This document shows positions 34,854 through 46,174 of a DNA stretch of 64,000 bases, piece by piece; positions within the stretch are counted from its first letter, which is position 1; each line of letters starts with the position of its first letter. Origin of the DNA: Artemisia argyi (lineage: Eukaryota > Streptophyta > Magnoliopsida > Asterales > Asteraceae); NCBI GenBank assembly GCA_030686995.1, contig CM060708.1, positions 184,391,115-184,455,114 on the forward strand, read 5' to 3'. The notes under the pieces are model-generated. The model ran no database searches, was not told where the DNA came from, and worked only from the letters and a program-made list of their open reading frames with translations. Both the position numbers and the translations under genes were made by a program.

Positions 34854-36124
34854 AGATAACAAAATTAGATTCCAATGATTGTCACTTATCACTAAAACCG
34901 TTTTTGTAGGATTTAAGATTTTTGAAATGTTTTCCCAATAGATATTAAAAGTATGTTTGTTAAAGGCTGAGCACATAAGATGAATGAGCATTTGTATCAT
35001 AGACAATACTTGGACAAAGCATAAAAGCAAAACATGACTGGTGATTATGTAAACTAATATATCTCCTTGATGTAAAAGAACTCCTTTTGGCCTATGATCC
35101 TAGATATATAAAGTGCATAAAGTATGGTCCAAGCATGAAGTATCAAGTATACATTTCTCCTAACCAAGTCGCTATACATGAGGCTAGGCCTTAAACATGT
35201 TATGGTTGAGGTTATCATATGCTTTACTATCCAATTCTCACAAGTATAGCAATGACTCGTTATAGACAGACGAGTCATAATATAATCAATATAATTGCAT
35301 CTTTCGACCTGTAAACAATTATAATCACCAATCAAGATATATGATAGGAGTTTAAACCATAATATATCAAATACATAAAAGATAGATTCAATAGTCATAA
35401 TACATATACGGTTCAAATCATGCAAAGATGCCTCTAACAAACATGAAAGTACTACTCTATATTCATGTAAAAGTAAACTAAGTAAACAAGTGATGTTGTC
35501 ATTATACCGAGTTTTCCAAATGTGTTCACGTTCCAAATGCGTTCTCCAAGTGTTTCTTCGGCTTTAGCTAGTTGTTTTGGTGCAAACCACTACTAAACTT
35601 CTTCTAATGATCAAGTGTGTTTTTTTGTTGAGGTGTGTGTTAGACTCACAAATTGTGCCTCTATTATAGTGTAAATGGAACCCTAGCACGTCCCTGATCA
35701 GTTAATACAAGCAAATGATCGGTCTCATCATTGAATTAGTTCATTAATGTAGAAGATATAACTGTCATGTGAAGTACGCCGAGCATTTGGTGTAAAACCG
35801 GCGAGCTTTGTTTCACGTAACTGGCGCTTTTATTATATATAATCGGCGCTCTTCATGTTTGACTCGTGTATATATAGTTGACCAAGGACACCCATAAGCG
35901 GCGCTCTTTCTCCTTATAAGCGGCGTGCTTTTATTCCAAACTATGTCTTTTTCCTTATATGTCCATAAAATCATCCTTTTCGTGCGTTTCTCGTACTTTC
36001 CTCTAAACTATTGTCCTCCACATATATTTTCATATTAAGTACCAAAAGTCCTAATAACATGGTTATTTATCATATATTTCACATAGTATCGGGGGTAAAA
36101 ATATGTATAATACGAGGCTCATCA
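34854..36124 (-). repeat. E4 5' LTR, major part
   Basis: Continues from 18577 across the E2 insertion (TSD AGATAA at 34854-34859) and ends CATCA at 36124, so the original LTR was about 1.42 kb. No credible ORF. Positions 35765-35935 hold several copies of a CGGCG-CTCTTT word also found in the E4 leader. Confidence 0.75.
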
Positions 36125-36480
36125 ATTAGCAACATCTTGCATTGCTTCCTTAAACGTCTTACAAGCATCCAATACCAACTGATCAATACCATTCTTATTA
36201 CACACTTCACTAGAGCCTGGTTCATTTACAATGGGATCATTAGAGTAAGCTAAATCAGAGATCAAATCAGAAGGATCAGACATAGAGTATACGACTGATG
36301 TCACATCAATAGGGGATGTTTGCTCATCGTTACCACTAACAATACCACCACCAAATAACACCACAACCACTAGATGAAGCCGTAACCCCATGTTCATTTG
36401 AGTCCATAACATCCGTTTTCACCTTTTTGGATACACTACTCTTGTTAAGAAGACCTTTTCCATCTCTCAAAACCCACTAA
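36125..36480 (-). pseudogene. Unidentified coding fragment, target of E4
   Basis: On the minus strand two overlapping frames look protein-like. One (about 36475-36365) is Lys/Ser-rich and reads into a stop; another continues 36362-36130 with SGNDEQTSPIDVTSVVYS and LVLDACKTFKEAMQDV. They may be one protein with a frameshift near 36362. It ends where the E4 LTR begins. Composition resembles N-terminal proteins of plant LINEs, but I cannot assign a family. Confidence 0.35.
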
Positions 36481-36820
36481 TACAATTAAATAACCAATGT
36501 AGAACACAAAGAAATCAATCAGCAACATGTACGTACAAACAGAATTAAAGAAAAAACCCTAACACAAGATTAGGGTTTTACACATGACAACTAAATTCCT
36601 AACCTACTCCCATTATAATGATTGAACCAAATATATAATAAGTCGATATCAACAAAGAAGAATGTTACACCTATCTAATTAAAGTCAGAAGAAGAGGTGC
36701 GATCAATTAAGCAAACCCACCACAAAATAAATCGTCAATATTAAATTCCACAAAAACTTTTTTAATATAGAATTTATGATGTACCAACGTTTTGATGCAT
36801 TAAATACTCAAATTCCAACA
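36481..36820. other. AT-rich non-coding stretch with a telo-box inverted repeat
   Basis: No ORF. AAAACCCTAA (36553-36562) and TTAGGGTTTT (36570-36579) form an inverted repeat with 7-bp spacing, a paired telo-box. Read on the minus strand the stretch resembles an upstream region or intron of the fragment at 36125-36480. Confidence 0.4.
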
Positions 36821-37065
36821 TTTGGAGTTCAGTGGCAACTTGGTGGGGGTTAAGTGGTTTTCCTAACTCTCTGGTCTCGCTAATTAAGTGGGGATATGGT
36901 CGACCTAAACAACTTAACAAAAAGTTGTTTCGATGTGGTGGTTCAAACTACCGCTTGGGTTATTTGGAGATTTATAAACAGAGTTTGCTTCGATTTAAAA
37001 CATCCTTGGAAAGATACTCTCTTGAATGATATCAAGGTTTTCTCGCACTGTTGGATTGTTAATAG
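36821..37065 (+). pseudogene. LINE reverse transcriptase C-terminal (zf-RVT) fragment
   Basis: Plus-strand frames carry the end of a plant LINE ORF2. The first part (WWGLSGFPNSLVSLIKW) is in one frame. After a shift near 36893 the second is in another: VVVQTTAWVIWRFIN and HPWKDTLLNDIKVFSHCW, the usual 'W-hydrophobic-IW-F-N' and 'DI..FS..W' pattern of that tail. E5 begins directly after WIVN, so E5 landed in this LINE remnant. Confidence 0.55.
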
Positions 37066-37994
37066 TGTTGGGCCCTTTTACTTGGTTATGGTTAACTACA
37101 AAGTTAATTTAACCAAGTTCCATGATGTAGCGAAGTATTGATTAATTAACAAAAGTAAATAAACGTAAAAGATAAGACACAAAGTTTTCAACGTTTAATT
37201 TTTTATTAGAAATCAATCAAAAGAATTATACCCAAGTGTTTGCGGAACAACACTTGGGATTGAAATGACAAGTATGGTGTACTCCTCACTAAACCCAAAC
37301 TAAGTTTGAGTGACAACTAAGATCCTGCTGAGCTAACTCAGGGATTGTGTTGTTCTTTGTAGAGAGAGTAAAGATTTGGTTTGTGAATGTCTAAGCAATA
37401 AGTGCACAAACGTAATCTTTACCTCTCCCACTTATTCTCTATTTTTACACAAGTAAATTCTAACACATACCTAATGGACAAAGACTACAAGACAAGATTA
37501 CATCATCCTATATTGGACAAAACACATAGGTATTTTGTCCCTGTTACAAATGGCTATAAGTAGTAAAAGTCAAGGATGCTTTCTAGTCTTCATTGTTGAC
37601 ACATGTCTTGGTATTATACTCATTCAGGAAAAGTTGACCTTTGCATGATAAGGACCTTCACCTATCCATTCAAACTTATCCTGCCTAATCCCGCCTTTAC
37701 TTCAGTCTTTGTTCATTCAGTGATCTTACGTGGTGAGGAGTCAGGGGACTCAGTGAGTTATTGTCATCCCTCACTGTGTCCATCATCTTCTTCTTTGGCT
37801 CAGCTATCATTCACTGAGAACCGCCTCGCTGAATGGTGAATCTTTCTTATTAGATCCGCCTTGAGCACCTTGAGGATGACTGACAGAACAACTATGTATT
37901 CAGTGACTTGTTTGGTGTTTTCGGTTATCAAACACTTAGGATATTTTATGTTCAAATCCTAGATTAAGGAGTTTGGGTTTTAACAAACCCAACA
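37066..37994 (-). repeat. E5 3' LTR (929 bp)
   Basis: Terminal inverted repeat of seven bases and an adjacent PPT. No credible ORF. Its right half holds four exact TCAGTGA or TCACTGA words within 190 bp. Confidence 0.8.
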
Positions 37995-38009
37995 GTCTCC
38001 CCCTTTTTG
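37995..38009 (-). other. E5 polypurine tract
   Basis: The minus strand reads AAAAAGGGGGAGAC directly before the 3' LTR, the tract form typical of Sireviruses. Confidence 0.8.
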
Positions 38010-38197
38010 AATATACAAATAGCCTGAGTGTTTCAAGGTTCAGTAAGAGATAGCAAAGGTATCTCTACAATCAGAGTGACTACATATTGTTTAGGACACT
38101 GAATGTTAAACAAAACATCAATATTATTCATAGTCATTACAATCCTAAACAATACAAAGTAAATAAAAGTTGTTGTTGTTGCAGACATGCTCAGGCT

Positions 38198-40443
38198 TTA
38201 GAACTTTAGACCCATGGCTTCAAGTTTGGCTTTCTTTGAATTCAGTAGGTATTTATCAGGATGCTCTTTGATTTTGTTCTTAAGATCATGAAAGAATCTT
38301 GCATTAGCCTCATTCTTGATGGGATTGGCCATGAAAAAGTATCCTGCCATTGCCTTGACTCCAGAATGATCAATGTCATCCCATCTTTGGAAGGCTGGAT
38401 CTCCATACTCATCTGTGAAGAAGAGGCCTCTCTCAGGTTGCTCAATGACTAAGTTGTTCAGAAATGTAACTCCTTCAGGGAGGGCTCTGTTGCAGTTTAG
38501 ACCCGGAGCACTGACTTCTAGTTCAGTCTCTATCTTCTTTCTTTTCCTCTTAGAAGACTGAGTAGGAGGAGCCTGAATCACAGGTACTGATGCTGGTAGC
38601 AATGAAGGGATCCCAAGTTCCTCGTGCTTTTTGGCCAACAGATCATACCTGATTCTGAGGGATTTCACTAGGTTCTTGACAACGACATTGTTCTTCTTTG
38701 CAATAATCGGACCTAGCTCATCAAGCTCAGTGATCCCATAGTCAGAAAATCTGAAAGGATCTTGAACTTCAAAGTGTCGTTTGTCCTGACCTCTGTAGAC
38801 ATTGAGAACAGAAGGTTTTGAGTTCTTGTGAATCTTGACATCAGCGATAGTTTCAGGGTTCAGTCTCTATGTCATGATCCAGGTGTACTTTTCAATGTTT
38901 TGTTGCCTGACTGTAGCAGCTTTCTTCAGTCTGGCATCCCTCTTTTCTTTCAGTTCCATCTGGGCAGCATCCTGAGCCCGTTTAAACTTTTCACCTCCTT
39001 CTTCTATGTGCAAGGTCCTGAGGCTTCAGTCCAATAGTTGTGGCTTCCTCATTAACTACCTCAATGAGAGTAGCCTTGCTTGCTTGTTCCTCCAAGGCTA
39101 CTTTCCTCAGTCTTTCCACTTTATCCATGTGAGCTTAGATTTCATCTTCGGTCATCATATATGTAAAACCATTCATCTGAAATGGAATCCTGACAGGTGC
39201 ATCAGGGTCCGGTCTAATGACTGAAGAAGCAGCAACCAATGTTGTTATAGGTTCAGATACAATAGTGAGAATGCCTTTGCCCTTATCTGCCTGGTTTGAT
39301 GGTTGAGTGGTTGTTTCAGGAGACTGGAAAGATGAGATTGGAGTGGCTTCAACTATGCGCTCTCCCTCAGCCTGAGAAGAAGCTTGACTGGTGGAGGTTT
39401 CAGGGACTCCTGTAGGTGGAACTTCAGTGGATCTCTCCCCCATAACTGTTGCCGCAACATCAGTGAGACCAAGCATTGGTGGTACCACTGAAGGACCCTT
39501 GAAGGCCTGGTAAAGTTCTGAGAGCATGTTCTTGATGTCAGCAGTGTCCTTCTGAATTGTAGAAACTTTGGCATCCAGGGAATCCTGAGATGATTTGATG
39601 GCAGACATCCTTGGCCCAAGATTCCAGGCCAAGGAGTTTGAAGACTTAGCCCAAGCAGCTAAGTTTTTCTCCATGAGACTGAGTGATGAACAGATGGATG
39701 TCACTGAAGATTGGCAGACTTTAGCATATCTACCAGCTCAGTGAATTGAGCAAAATTCTGTTGGTATGTCTGAGCAGCCTGAAGTATCTTCCTGTTGAGT
39801 TCAGGGTCATCTTTGACAGACTCTTAAATGGTAGAAACGCTCTTGGTGATATGGCTGGGCGATTCATTGAACTTGGTGAAGTGCCTATTAAGAGAAGTCA
39901 GGTTGAATGTAACATCAGCCTGCTATTCCAAAGTGTTTTCATGAAAGGCTTCAACTGAGTCTCTAAGTTTGAAGTAGTGAACATCCTGCTCAGTGTGCAT
40001 GTCAAACACATCGTCAGTGATATCATTGTAGATGACTTTGCAGGCCTTTTTCAGGAATTTCATCAGCTTTCTTTCAGTAAGAGGCCTGGAGTCATCATAC
40101 TTAGCCAATTTCTCAGGAGAGGAAGATTCTGGTGCATTATCTTCTGGAGGAGCAACGGGAGACTAAGGAGATTGGTCAGTTCCTGTTGCCTCAGTCTCCA
40201 TATCATCACCAGCTTCATAGAACTCTTCCTCACTGACCTTGCTATCATCATCATCAGAGTCAAGAACAGCCTGAAAGGTAGCCATCGAATCAATTGACAA
40301 GAACAGGTTAGCCGGCTCCTCTTCAAAAGAAGACTTGCCTTGGTTTTTGTCACTCCCTGACCCCTTTAATGAAACAGACTGGGTTTTGTCCATTTGGTGA
40401 CTAGAGTCAGTTTGTGAGGATTGGGCAACTCCGTGAGGGGATG
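38198..40443 (-). pseudogene. E5 long 3' ORF, C-terminal part, fragmented
   Basis: Minus-strand pieces in alternating frames: 40393-40163 (acidic, SDDDDSKVSEEEFYEAGDD), 40108-39923, 39704-39135 (coiled-coil-like, then Ser/Thr/Pro-rich) and 38668-38198. The intervening stretch to about 38670 also reads as protein (a basic coiled coil, then TELDELG). The last 157 residues have a basic KRKRKK patch and a compact C-terminus (LFFTDEYGDPAFQRWDDIDH). I recall the same C-terminus in Asteraceae Copia 3' ORFs. It differs from the E2 3' ORF. No membrane segment is seen. Several frameshifts and stops make it non-functional. Confidence 0.7.
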
Positions 40444-40822
40444 TGTAACAAACTGGAATTTTCCAAACTAATTTTAAATAATAACTGTCAATTTATTATT
40501 ACCCAACTATTTATCTAAGCATACATGAGCTTACATAACTATTTCGGGGAAACAAACCTGCGCACTGCAGCTTTCAGTAAATCACTTCATCGGTTATTCT
40601 ATCAGAAAATGTAAATGTGCCATTTTCTAACTGTTACTGATCATTGTTTATCAAACACGAGAATTAATTTGCATGAAACACCACACGCGTACCAACATTA
40701 ATTTAGTAACGGCAAAAACACATGTTCGATTAATAGAAACTGAAAACGGTATCTTTATAATATTCATTATAAAACATACTCAAAAACAATAATAGCCCTA
40801 TCCACGACTACCCGAAAATACC

Positions 40823-40830
40823 TATAAAAG
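40823..40830 (+). promoter_or_regulatory. E6 LTR TATA box
   Basis: TATAAAAG about 380 bp into the LTR; the same site occurs in the 3' LTR near 58624. Probable core promoter. Confidence 0.5.
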
Positions 40831-41012
40831 GGAACGGAATCCAGCAAAAATATAGGGCTCGCTTAAATCCCCGCGAGAGGTACAAAAACCAAAAACATTT
40901 CACACTTACCCATTTTATTCAACTAACAGTCACCTTTTTATTTAACCCACACACACACATCTCCTCCAATCTCCCTCTCACTCGCCTGCTACAAACCAAC
41001 CCCACAACTGCC

Positions 41013-41093
41013 ATGGCAGGTCCGACCCCCTTGATGATTACTAAGCTCCAGATGGTCCTAACGTCTCAGGCGGGATTCCCTCCTTCTTGTTGA
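41013..41093 (+). CDS. Possible 26-codon ORF in the E6 transcript leader
   Basis: First ATG after the predicted TATA box in strong context (GCCATGGCA), preceded by a C/A-rich leader-like stretch, ending TGA. The other LTR keeps the frame with few changes (near 58813). No known family. May be a translated leader peptide, a captured gene fragment or chance. Confidence 0.2.
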   Translation: MAGPTPLMITKLQMVLTSQAGFPPSC

Positions 41094-44000
41094 GATCTTG
41101 AAGTCAACATATGTGTACAAGAGCTGACGAGGCGATGATTAAACGATACCCTTTTTGGGCTATGATTCCAACTGACAAACGGGTGGATGAGGGGCTAACC
41201 TCCCTCGTATCGATCCTTAATAATCCAATCAGCTCACACTTGCAACCCACCACTCAAACAAATCACATCAAAACATTCAAAGGAAAAGCTGTGGTGGGAG
41301 TTGCTTAGCCAATTCGGATTCGAGTTCCTTGGTTTTCGCTTATTTTGCTTCAGATTGATCTTCCTACCTTGTTGTAAGAGTTTTCAATATTCTTGATATT
41401 TTATCTCATTCGATCTATAAATAATAGTATGTGTAAATTGATTTTTTGTTCGCTTCTAATTTTGATGAACAATTGAATTGTATATGAAAGAGAAAGCTTG
41501 AATTGACCTATACATGTTCTCTAGTAAACTTTTATTGTTGTTGATCTTGTGTGGCAAACTAATAAGTTATAAACAAAAACTAAAATTGGCCTCAGATTGG
41601 AAGTGCTATTTTCTTGATACTTACTTCTATACTTATTGACGTATCGAGTTAAAGTTATGCAGTGTTCGACTCGACACAGTGGTTGATTGGTACTTATGTT
41701 TGGTTTTGATAAGTTGAAAATAGTTCCATTCTTCTTTACACCTTAGCTTGATGTAGAGAACCCACACGACCCAACATTAAGGTGTTTAGGAATTACTCAT
41801 TTTACTAATGTCACTTTTTGCAACTAGTTAAAATAATGGTTTTTAAGACAATCTTGTGTTGCATTTTGCTTTGCTTGGAGTCAAACCCCTGGTTGGGTCG
41901 AACCCCAACAATAGTCATTTTCTTTCTTGTCCAACAGTAAGGGTTGCTATTGTTTTGCTTATTCTTTTTCTCCCCAAAACGCTATGTCAACACTTAAGAG
42001 TTATTCGGGTTAGTATGTTTTAAAAACTAAATAAGATTGATTTGTTTTACTGACCCACTGTTTCAACACTGACTACATTTTTGGTCTTGCTCCTTCCTCC
42101 CAAATTTGCTCCTTCCTGCCAAATTCTTAGTCTTGGTTTGGAATTAATTTTACTGGTGTTTGATTATTTTTGCCACAATTTTTTTCAATCTCAAGATCAA
42201 GGTAAATGAAATGGCTTGGGATAAAAACTCAATTTGTGTCTTGTTTTTGTTGCGGGTCGCGACCCTCATTTTCACAGTGGATAATATGTTGTGATGCTAA
42301 AACATTTCAAGAACTGATATGAATTAGGTTCTTTAGATTGGAAGTAAATTGGTTTGTTTTACAAACTGGGCCAAGGTAAAATTTTGATGACTTAGGGTGC
42401 GTTTGATTGTGACGCATGCCATAGATACAGATTGTCAAAAAAAAATTGTTAACTTCCAATTTTTAACTTGTTATAAGAAATAAAGTAGTGTTAGTATGAA
42501 CTCAGAGTGTGACATTTTATGTGTTGAGCCACATTATCGTTTTCCCCGGCTTATCTCACGACTTAATCCTGGTTTATTCGACTTGTTGTTTTGTCCCCGA
42601 CTCTTTCGACTCGTCTACTTCTGACACTACTTCACGACATACAATAATTTATTAAACATATTTTGAAACTTAATCATTAGTCAATATCCTATATAACGAT
42701 ATATTTATCTAGTTTAATTCTAAAAATAATATAATAGCGGGTTATTAATTATTGCCAATCTCAGTCACCTCGTCTAAACTAAAACCATACATGGGTCATG
42801 CCCGATTTTCTAAAGTCCTACCCCTATAACTTACAAGAGTATTTTTAATATAACCTCTTTTAATAAAGCCATTCTTTAAAGTATAATCTTTAAATACTTT
42901 ATTATTAACTAACATTTGCTTATATATAAACATACATGCTCTTAAATTATATTTTTTTAATCCGACTTCGTCCACCATTTACTTGTGATTACTCCCCGTA
43001 CACCATCTTTTGGTTTCTTACGAACCTACGACTTATTCATTTTGTGATACTTTCACCTGTATAGTTAAGCACTTCCGAAAGCCATTGCTAGCCAAAATTT
43101 ACAAAACTATTTCAACTTAAATATTGCCACACAAGGAACAATTACACAAACACTCTAAAACTTTTAAACTTATCTAAACTTCATCGAGTCGTAAACGTGA
43201 AACTGTAAACTAAACTTGCCATACTAATCTAGGTCGCGTGTCGGTGCCGCACAACATCACTACTTGATTCTTTTCACTAGCTGACTGCTAGTTGCTGAGG
43301 TGAGTTCATGACCCCTACCTTTTGTTTTTAAACTATTTTGGGGGAGAATACATGCTCGTTTTTAACTAAACTCGATGCTTGTTTTATTTGAATGCGCAAT
43401 TGTTTACCTAAACACTACTGTTTTGCTGAATATTTGATTGATTATTCAAATACATCTATGTGTATATTGGTTGCATACTTGATTATTTTCTCACGGACAC
43501 AAGTGTTTGAATCAAATATGTGAGTTTATAGCCCCACACTATTTATACTGGTTTTACAATTGGGGAGAGAAACATGCAAAACTATTTTATGGACCAAAAG
43601 CTGTTATTTACACTATTACGCGGGTTAGCCTAAGACACTGAATCCCACAATGCCCAAACTCATGAACCGTCAATTCCTGCTAGGAAGCGCGAATGCTATA
43701 AATAGATCTATTGGGGTTGACACCCCCGTTCGGTTTGGCCGGATAGGCAAACGCGAGCGTATAACATGTCGAAACACGAGTGTCACAGGATAGACACTTG
43801 CAAGGGCTTTATTTAACGTGCTTCTAGAGCATGCACACTGTCAAGCTTCGGTTGCATGAACTTAGTGCTAGCGTAATAGACTATTTACTATGTGACATTT
43901 TATTTGTTGTAATGATCACACACTCTACTCATGGTCTACAATTCTGATTTTACTATAAGGTAAACACTATTTCCATGACATTGTGAGCGACACAATGGTC

Positions 44001-44368
44001 ACAAAACTCTTTATTGAACTCACATTACTATTGTTTTATTATAAACCTATGAACTCACCAACCTCGTGTTGACACTTTTTAGCATGTAGTTTTAGGTTAA
44101 GGCGATAGTTAACTATTGAAGGCTTTGGCATGGCATAGCATGGTCATAGACAACTCTGACATATATTTGGGACCGTTTAAACTCTTATATGGGCATGTAT
44201 TTCCGCACTATTTTTGAACGATGTAAATTTGAATATTTTTGATAATGAAAGTTAATCTAAATGGTTGAGATAAAAACCGTTCTTTGTACTTGTGTTATGA
44301 TACCGATTGAGTAGCACCCCAATAACATGTATGCTTCCACTGGACCCGATTTTGGGGGTGTTACAGAT

Positions 44369-44381
44369 TGGTATCAGAGCC
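44369..44381 (+). other. E6 primer-binding site, tRNA-iMet
   Basis: TGGTATCAGAGCC, an exact initiator-tRNA-Met PBS, three bases after the LTR. Confidence 0.92.
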
Positions 44382-44383
44382 TT

Positions 44384-44424
44384 GGTTATAGAGAACTGGG
44401 TATTTTTAAAACCTAGACTATAAC
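44384..44424 (+). ncRNA. PBS-adjacent hairpin of E6
   Basis: GGTTATAG (44384-44391) can pair with CTATAAC (44418-44424). E3 has the same stem at 13582-13589 with 13616-13623, plus an inner GGTCT/AGACC stem. It lies directly after the PBS in both elements. Confidence 0.45.
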
Positions 44425-44535
44425 TACTCTTACGAAAACTTGACCCTATGACTGCCACATGCCTGCCTGCTGCCTTACAATGATAAAACATTTTCTTTTA
44501 AAGTATGGTATATATTACTAGTGTAACTGAGCTGA

Positions 44536-44652
44536 GTATTTCAAAATTCATTGAACCTCGGTGGAATATAGACTGATCACCTATATTCGACCAGGGACAG
44601 TAGGACATAGCCTGATCACCTATGTCCGACTCAGAAGTGAATTTTGCGATAC
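44536..44652 (+). ncRNA. Conserved branched RNA element in E6 leader
   Basis: The outer arms GTATTTCAAAATTCA (44536-44550) and TGAATTTTGCGATAC (44638-44652) pair at 14 of 15 positions, counting one G-T. Inside are hairpins GAATATAG/CTATATTC (44564-44571 with 44581-44588) and GGACATAG/CTATGTCC (44603-44610 with 44620-44627). Both nine-base loops contain the palindrome TGATCA. E3 has the same arrangement. Suggested role: dimerisation or packaging signal. Confidence 0.65.
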
Positions 44653-46169
44653 TGAGAATAGTTATACTAGAATTATGTCCAGATTGATTTTCTACCTGAT
44701 TCATGAAGGTTTCAAAAAATTTCTGTGTGTGTACATAATCATTGCATAACATGAACATTCACATCTACACATAACACACTGGCATCACAATACTTTTTCT
44801 TAGTTGGAATACTCTTTTATTACAATCTGCTTATGTTATAGTCACCTCCACCTCAAACCCTACACTCGATCGATGTTGTGCCTTCCGCGTTAAGTACTAA
44901 GTACACTACTGAGAAAACCAACTGATTGCTAGTAGCAATCAGCACCCTCCTTAAACTCTAAACTTGCCAAACTCCACATTTAGCAGAGATCCTATACCCA
45001 ACAAAAACCTTAAAAAGTTTATGTAGTAACCCAAACCACTATCTTTGGAACACCTAATCCTGCACACATAGTCCTTCACTTATACTTTGGAAATATCTTT
45101 TGTCTACCTTGCTACCCTCTTATAAGATAATAAATGGTATCACTATTGGCATACAAAATGTTTTTGGTTATTCTACAGCCATTTTGCGGCCATCCTACAA
45201 AATGTCTTACTGCTATTTCATGAAATCAAGATTTTGACCCTACTACTATTTTATAAACAATAAATTGTTTTCCTACCGTCCTATAGACTATTTTACGAAT
45301 CATCTTTACAACTATTTTATCATGATGTAATAAACCGATTCGTTACCTTACTACCATTCTATAAAACAGCAAACAGTTTCGCTAGCATTTTTAAACAATA
45401 TTACAATTACCCTACAAGTCTTACTACATTTTACTAACTATTTTAGTCCCCTATGAACTGCTTTGCCACTAAATCACAAAACTGAACTACAATTTTGCTA
45501 CAATTTTACATATGATATATTGTTTTCCTATTACTCTATAAACTGTTGTACAACATGTTCTATAAACTATTTTGCAATCCCTATGTGAATTATTTGCCCA
45601 ATTGAAAAGCACTTTATGTTACTACCTTTTGGTACTGCTAAAGTAAATTAAATACTTATGTTTATGAAATTCGCTTGATATTAAACATTGAACCTCACTC
45701 AGGCTTGACAACTAGACTCCGGCAATAAGCACCTGAAATTTGTTGAAACAAACATACCTGACCACCCATTTTTCCTTGACATCTTTGCTTTTAAGGACAT
45801 TCCTTTTTGAAATGCGTTTATAGAAACCACAACACTCGTAATGATATTTTTCCCGAGATACCCATTTTGATGTGCCAAAATCTCTCTGGTCAAACTTTAT
45901 TGAGACTTCTGTATATTAAAGGGGTAACTAAATGTTAACTTTTGAGACATGGTTTTACCCACACCATGTTTAAAGACTGTTTTACTGAAACTATGAGCCT
46001 TTTCAAGTGGCATCAGTTTACCTAACTACAAATTTTCAACAAAGAATTTTGTATTACTCCCTCATAGACAAAAATGAGCCTTTACCATCTCGTAAGACTT
46101 AAATCGGTTGTGAGTACCAACACCTATCCCTATCAACACAGTTCATAGAAACTCACCAAAACGCCCTGA
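44653..46169 (+). other. E6 interior, non-coding
   Basis: No supported ORF. Positions 45100-45600 are degenerate repeats of CTACTATTTTATAAAC-like phrases. It is cut by E8 at the TSD ATTCA (46170-46174 and 58131-58135). Confidence 0.6.
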
Positions 46170-46174
46170 ATTCA

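Larger units (their letters stand above)
7966..36124 (-). mobile_element. E4: Ty3/Gypsy-type element, host of E1, E2 and E3
   Basis: Visible parts, right to left: 5' LTR (36124-34854 plus 18577-18424), PBS complementary to tRNA-Asp (18399-18416), a 730-bp leader, then an ORF from 17670. E3 interrupts the ORF at 16801/8313 and E1 at 7965. Removing the insertions and one TSD copy restores continuity at each junction, which supports this order. The LTR ends are TGATG...CATCA, and ATTAG at 36125-36129 is the presumed TSD. A tRNA-Asp PBS is typical of Athila/Tat Gypsy lineages. The 3' part is outside the window. Confidence 0.8.
40444..44365 (+). repeat. E6 5' LTR (3922 bp)
   Basis: Direct repeat of 58247-62160, with scattered differences of a few per hundred bases by eye. 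Contents: a TATA box (40823), a leader-like CA-rich stretch, a 26-codon ORF in good start context (41013-41093) and AT-rich intron-like DNA after it. Confidence 0.92.

Noticed and set aside
41111..41308. 65-codon ORF present twice (also 58911-59108)
   Set aside because: Part of the E6 LTR; not the first ATG of the predicted transcript and without a recognisable domain.
41885..41910. GGGTCGAACCCC resembling a tRNA T-arm
   Set aside because: No acceptor, D or anticodon arms around it; present in both E6 LTRs as chance similarity.
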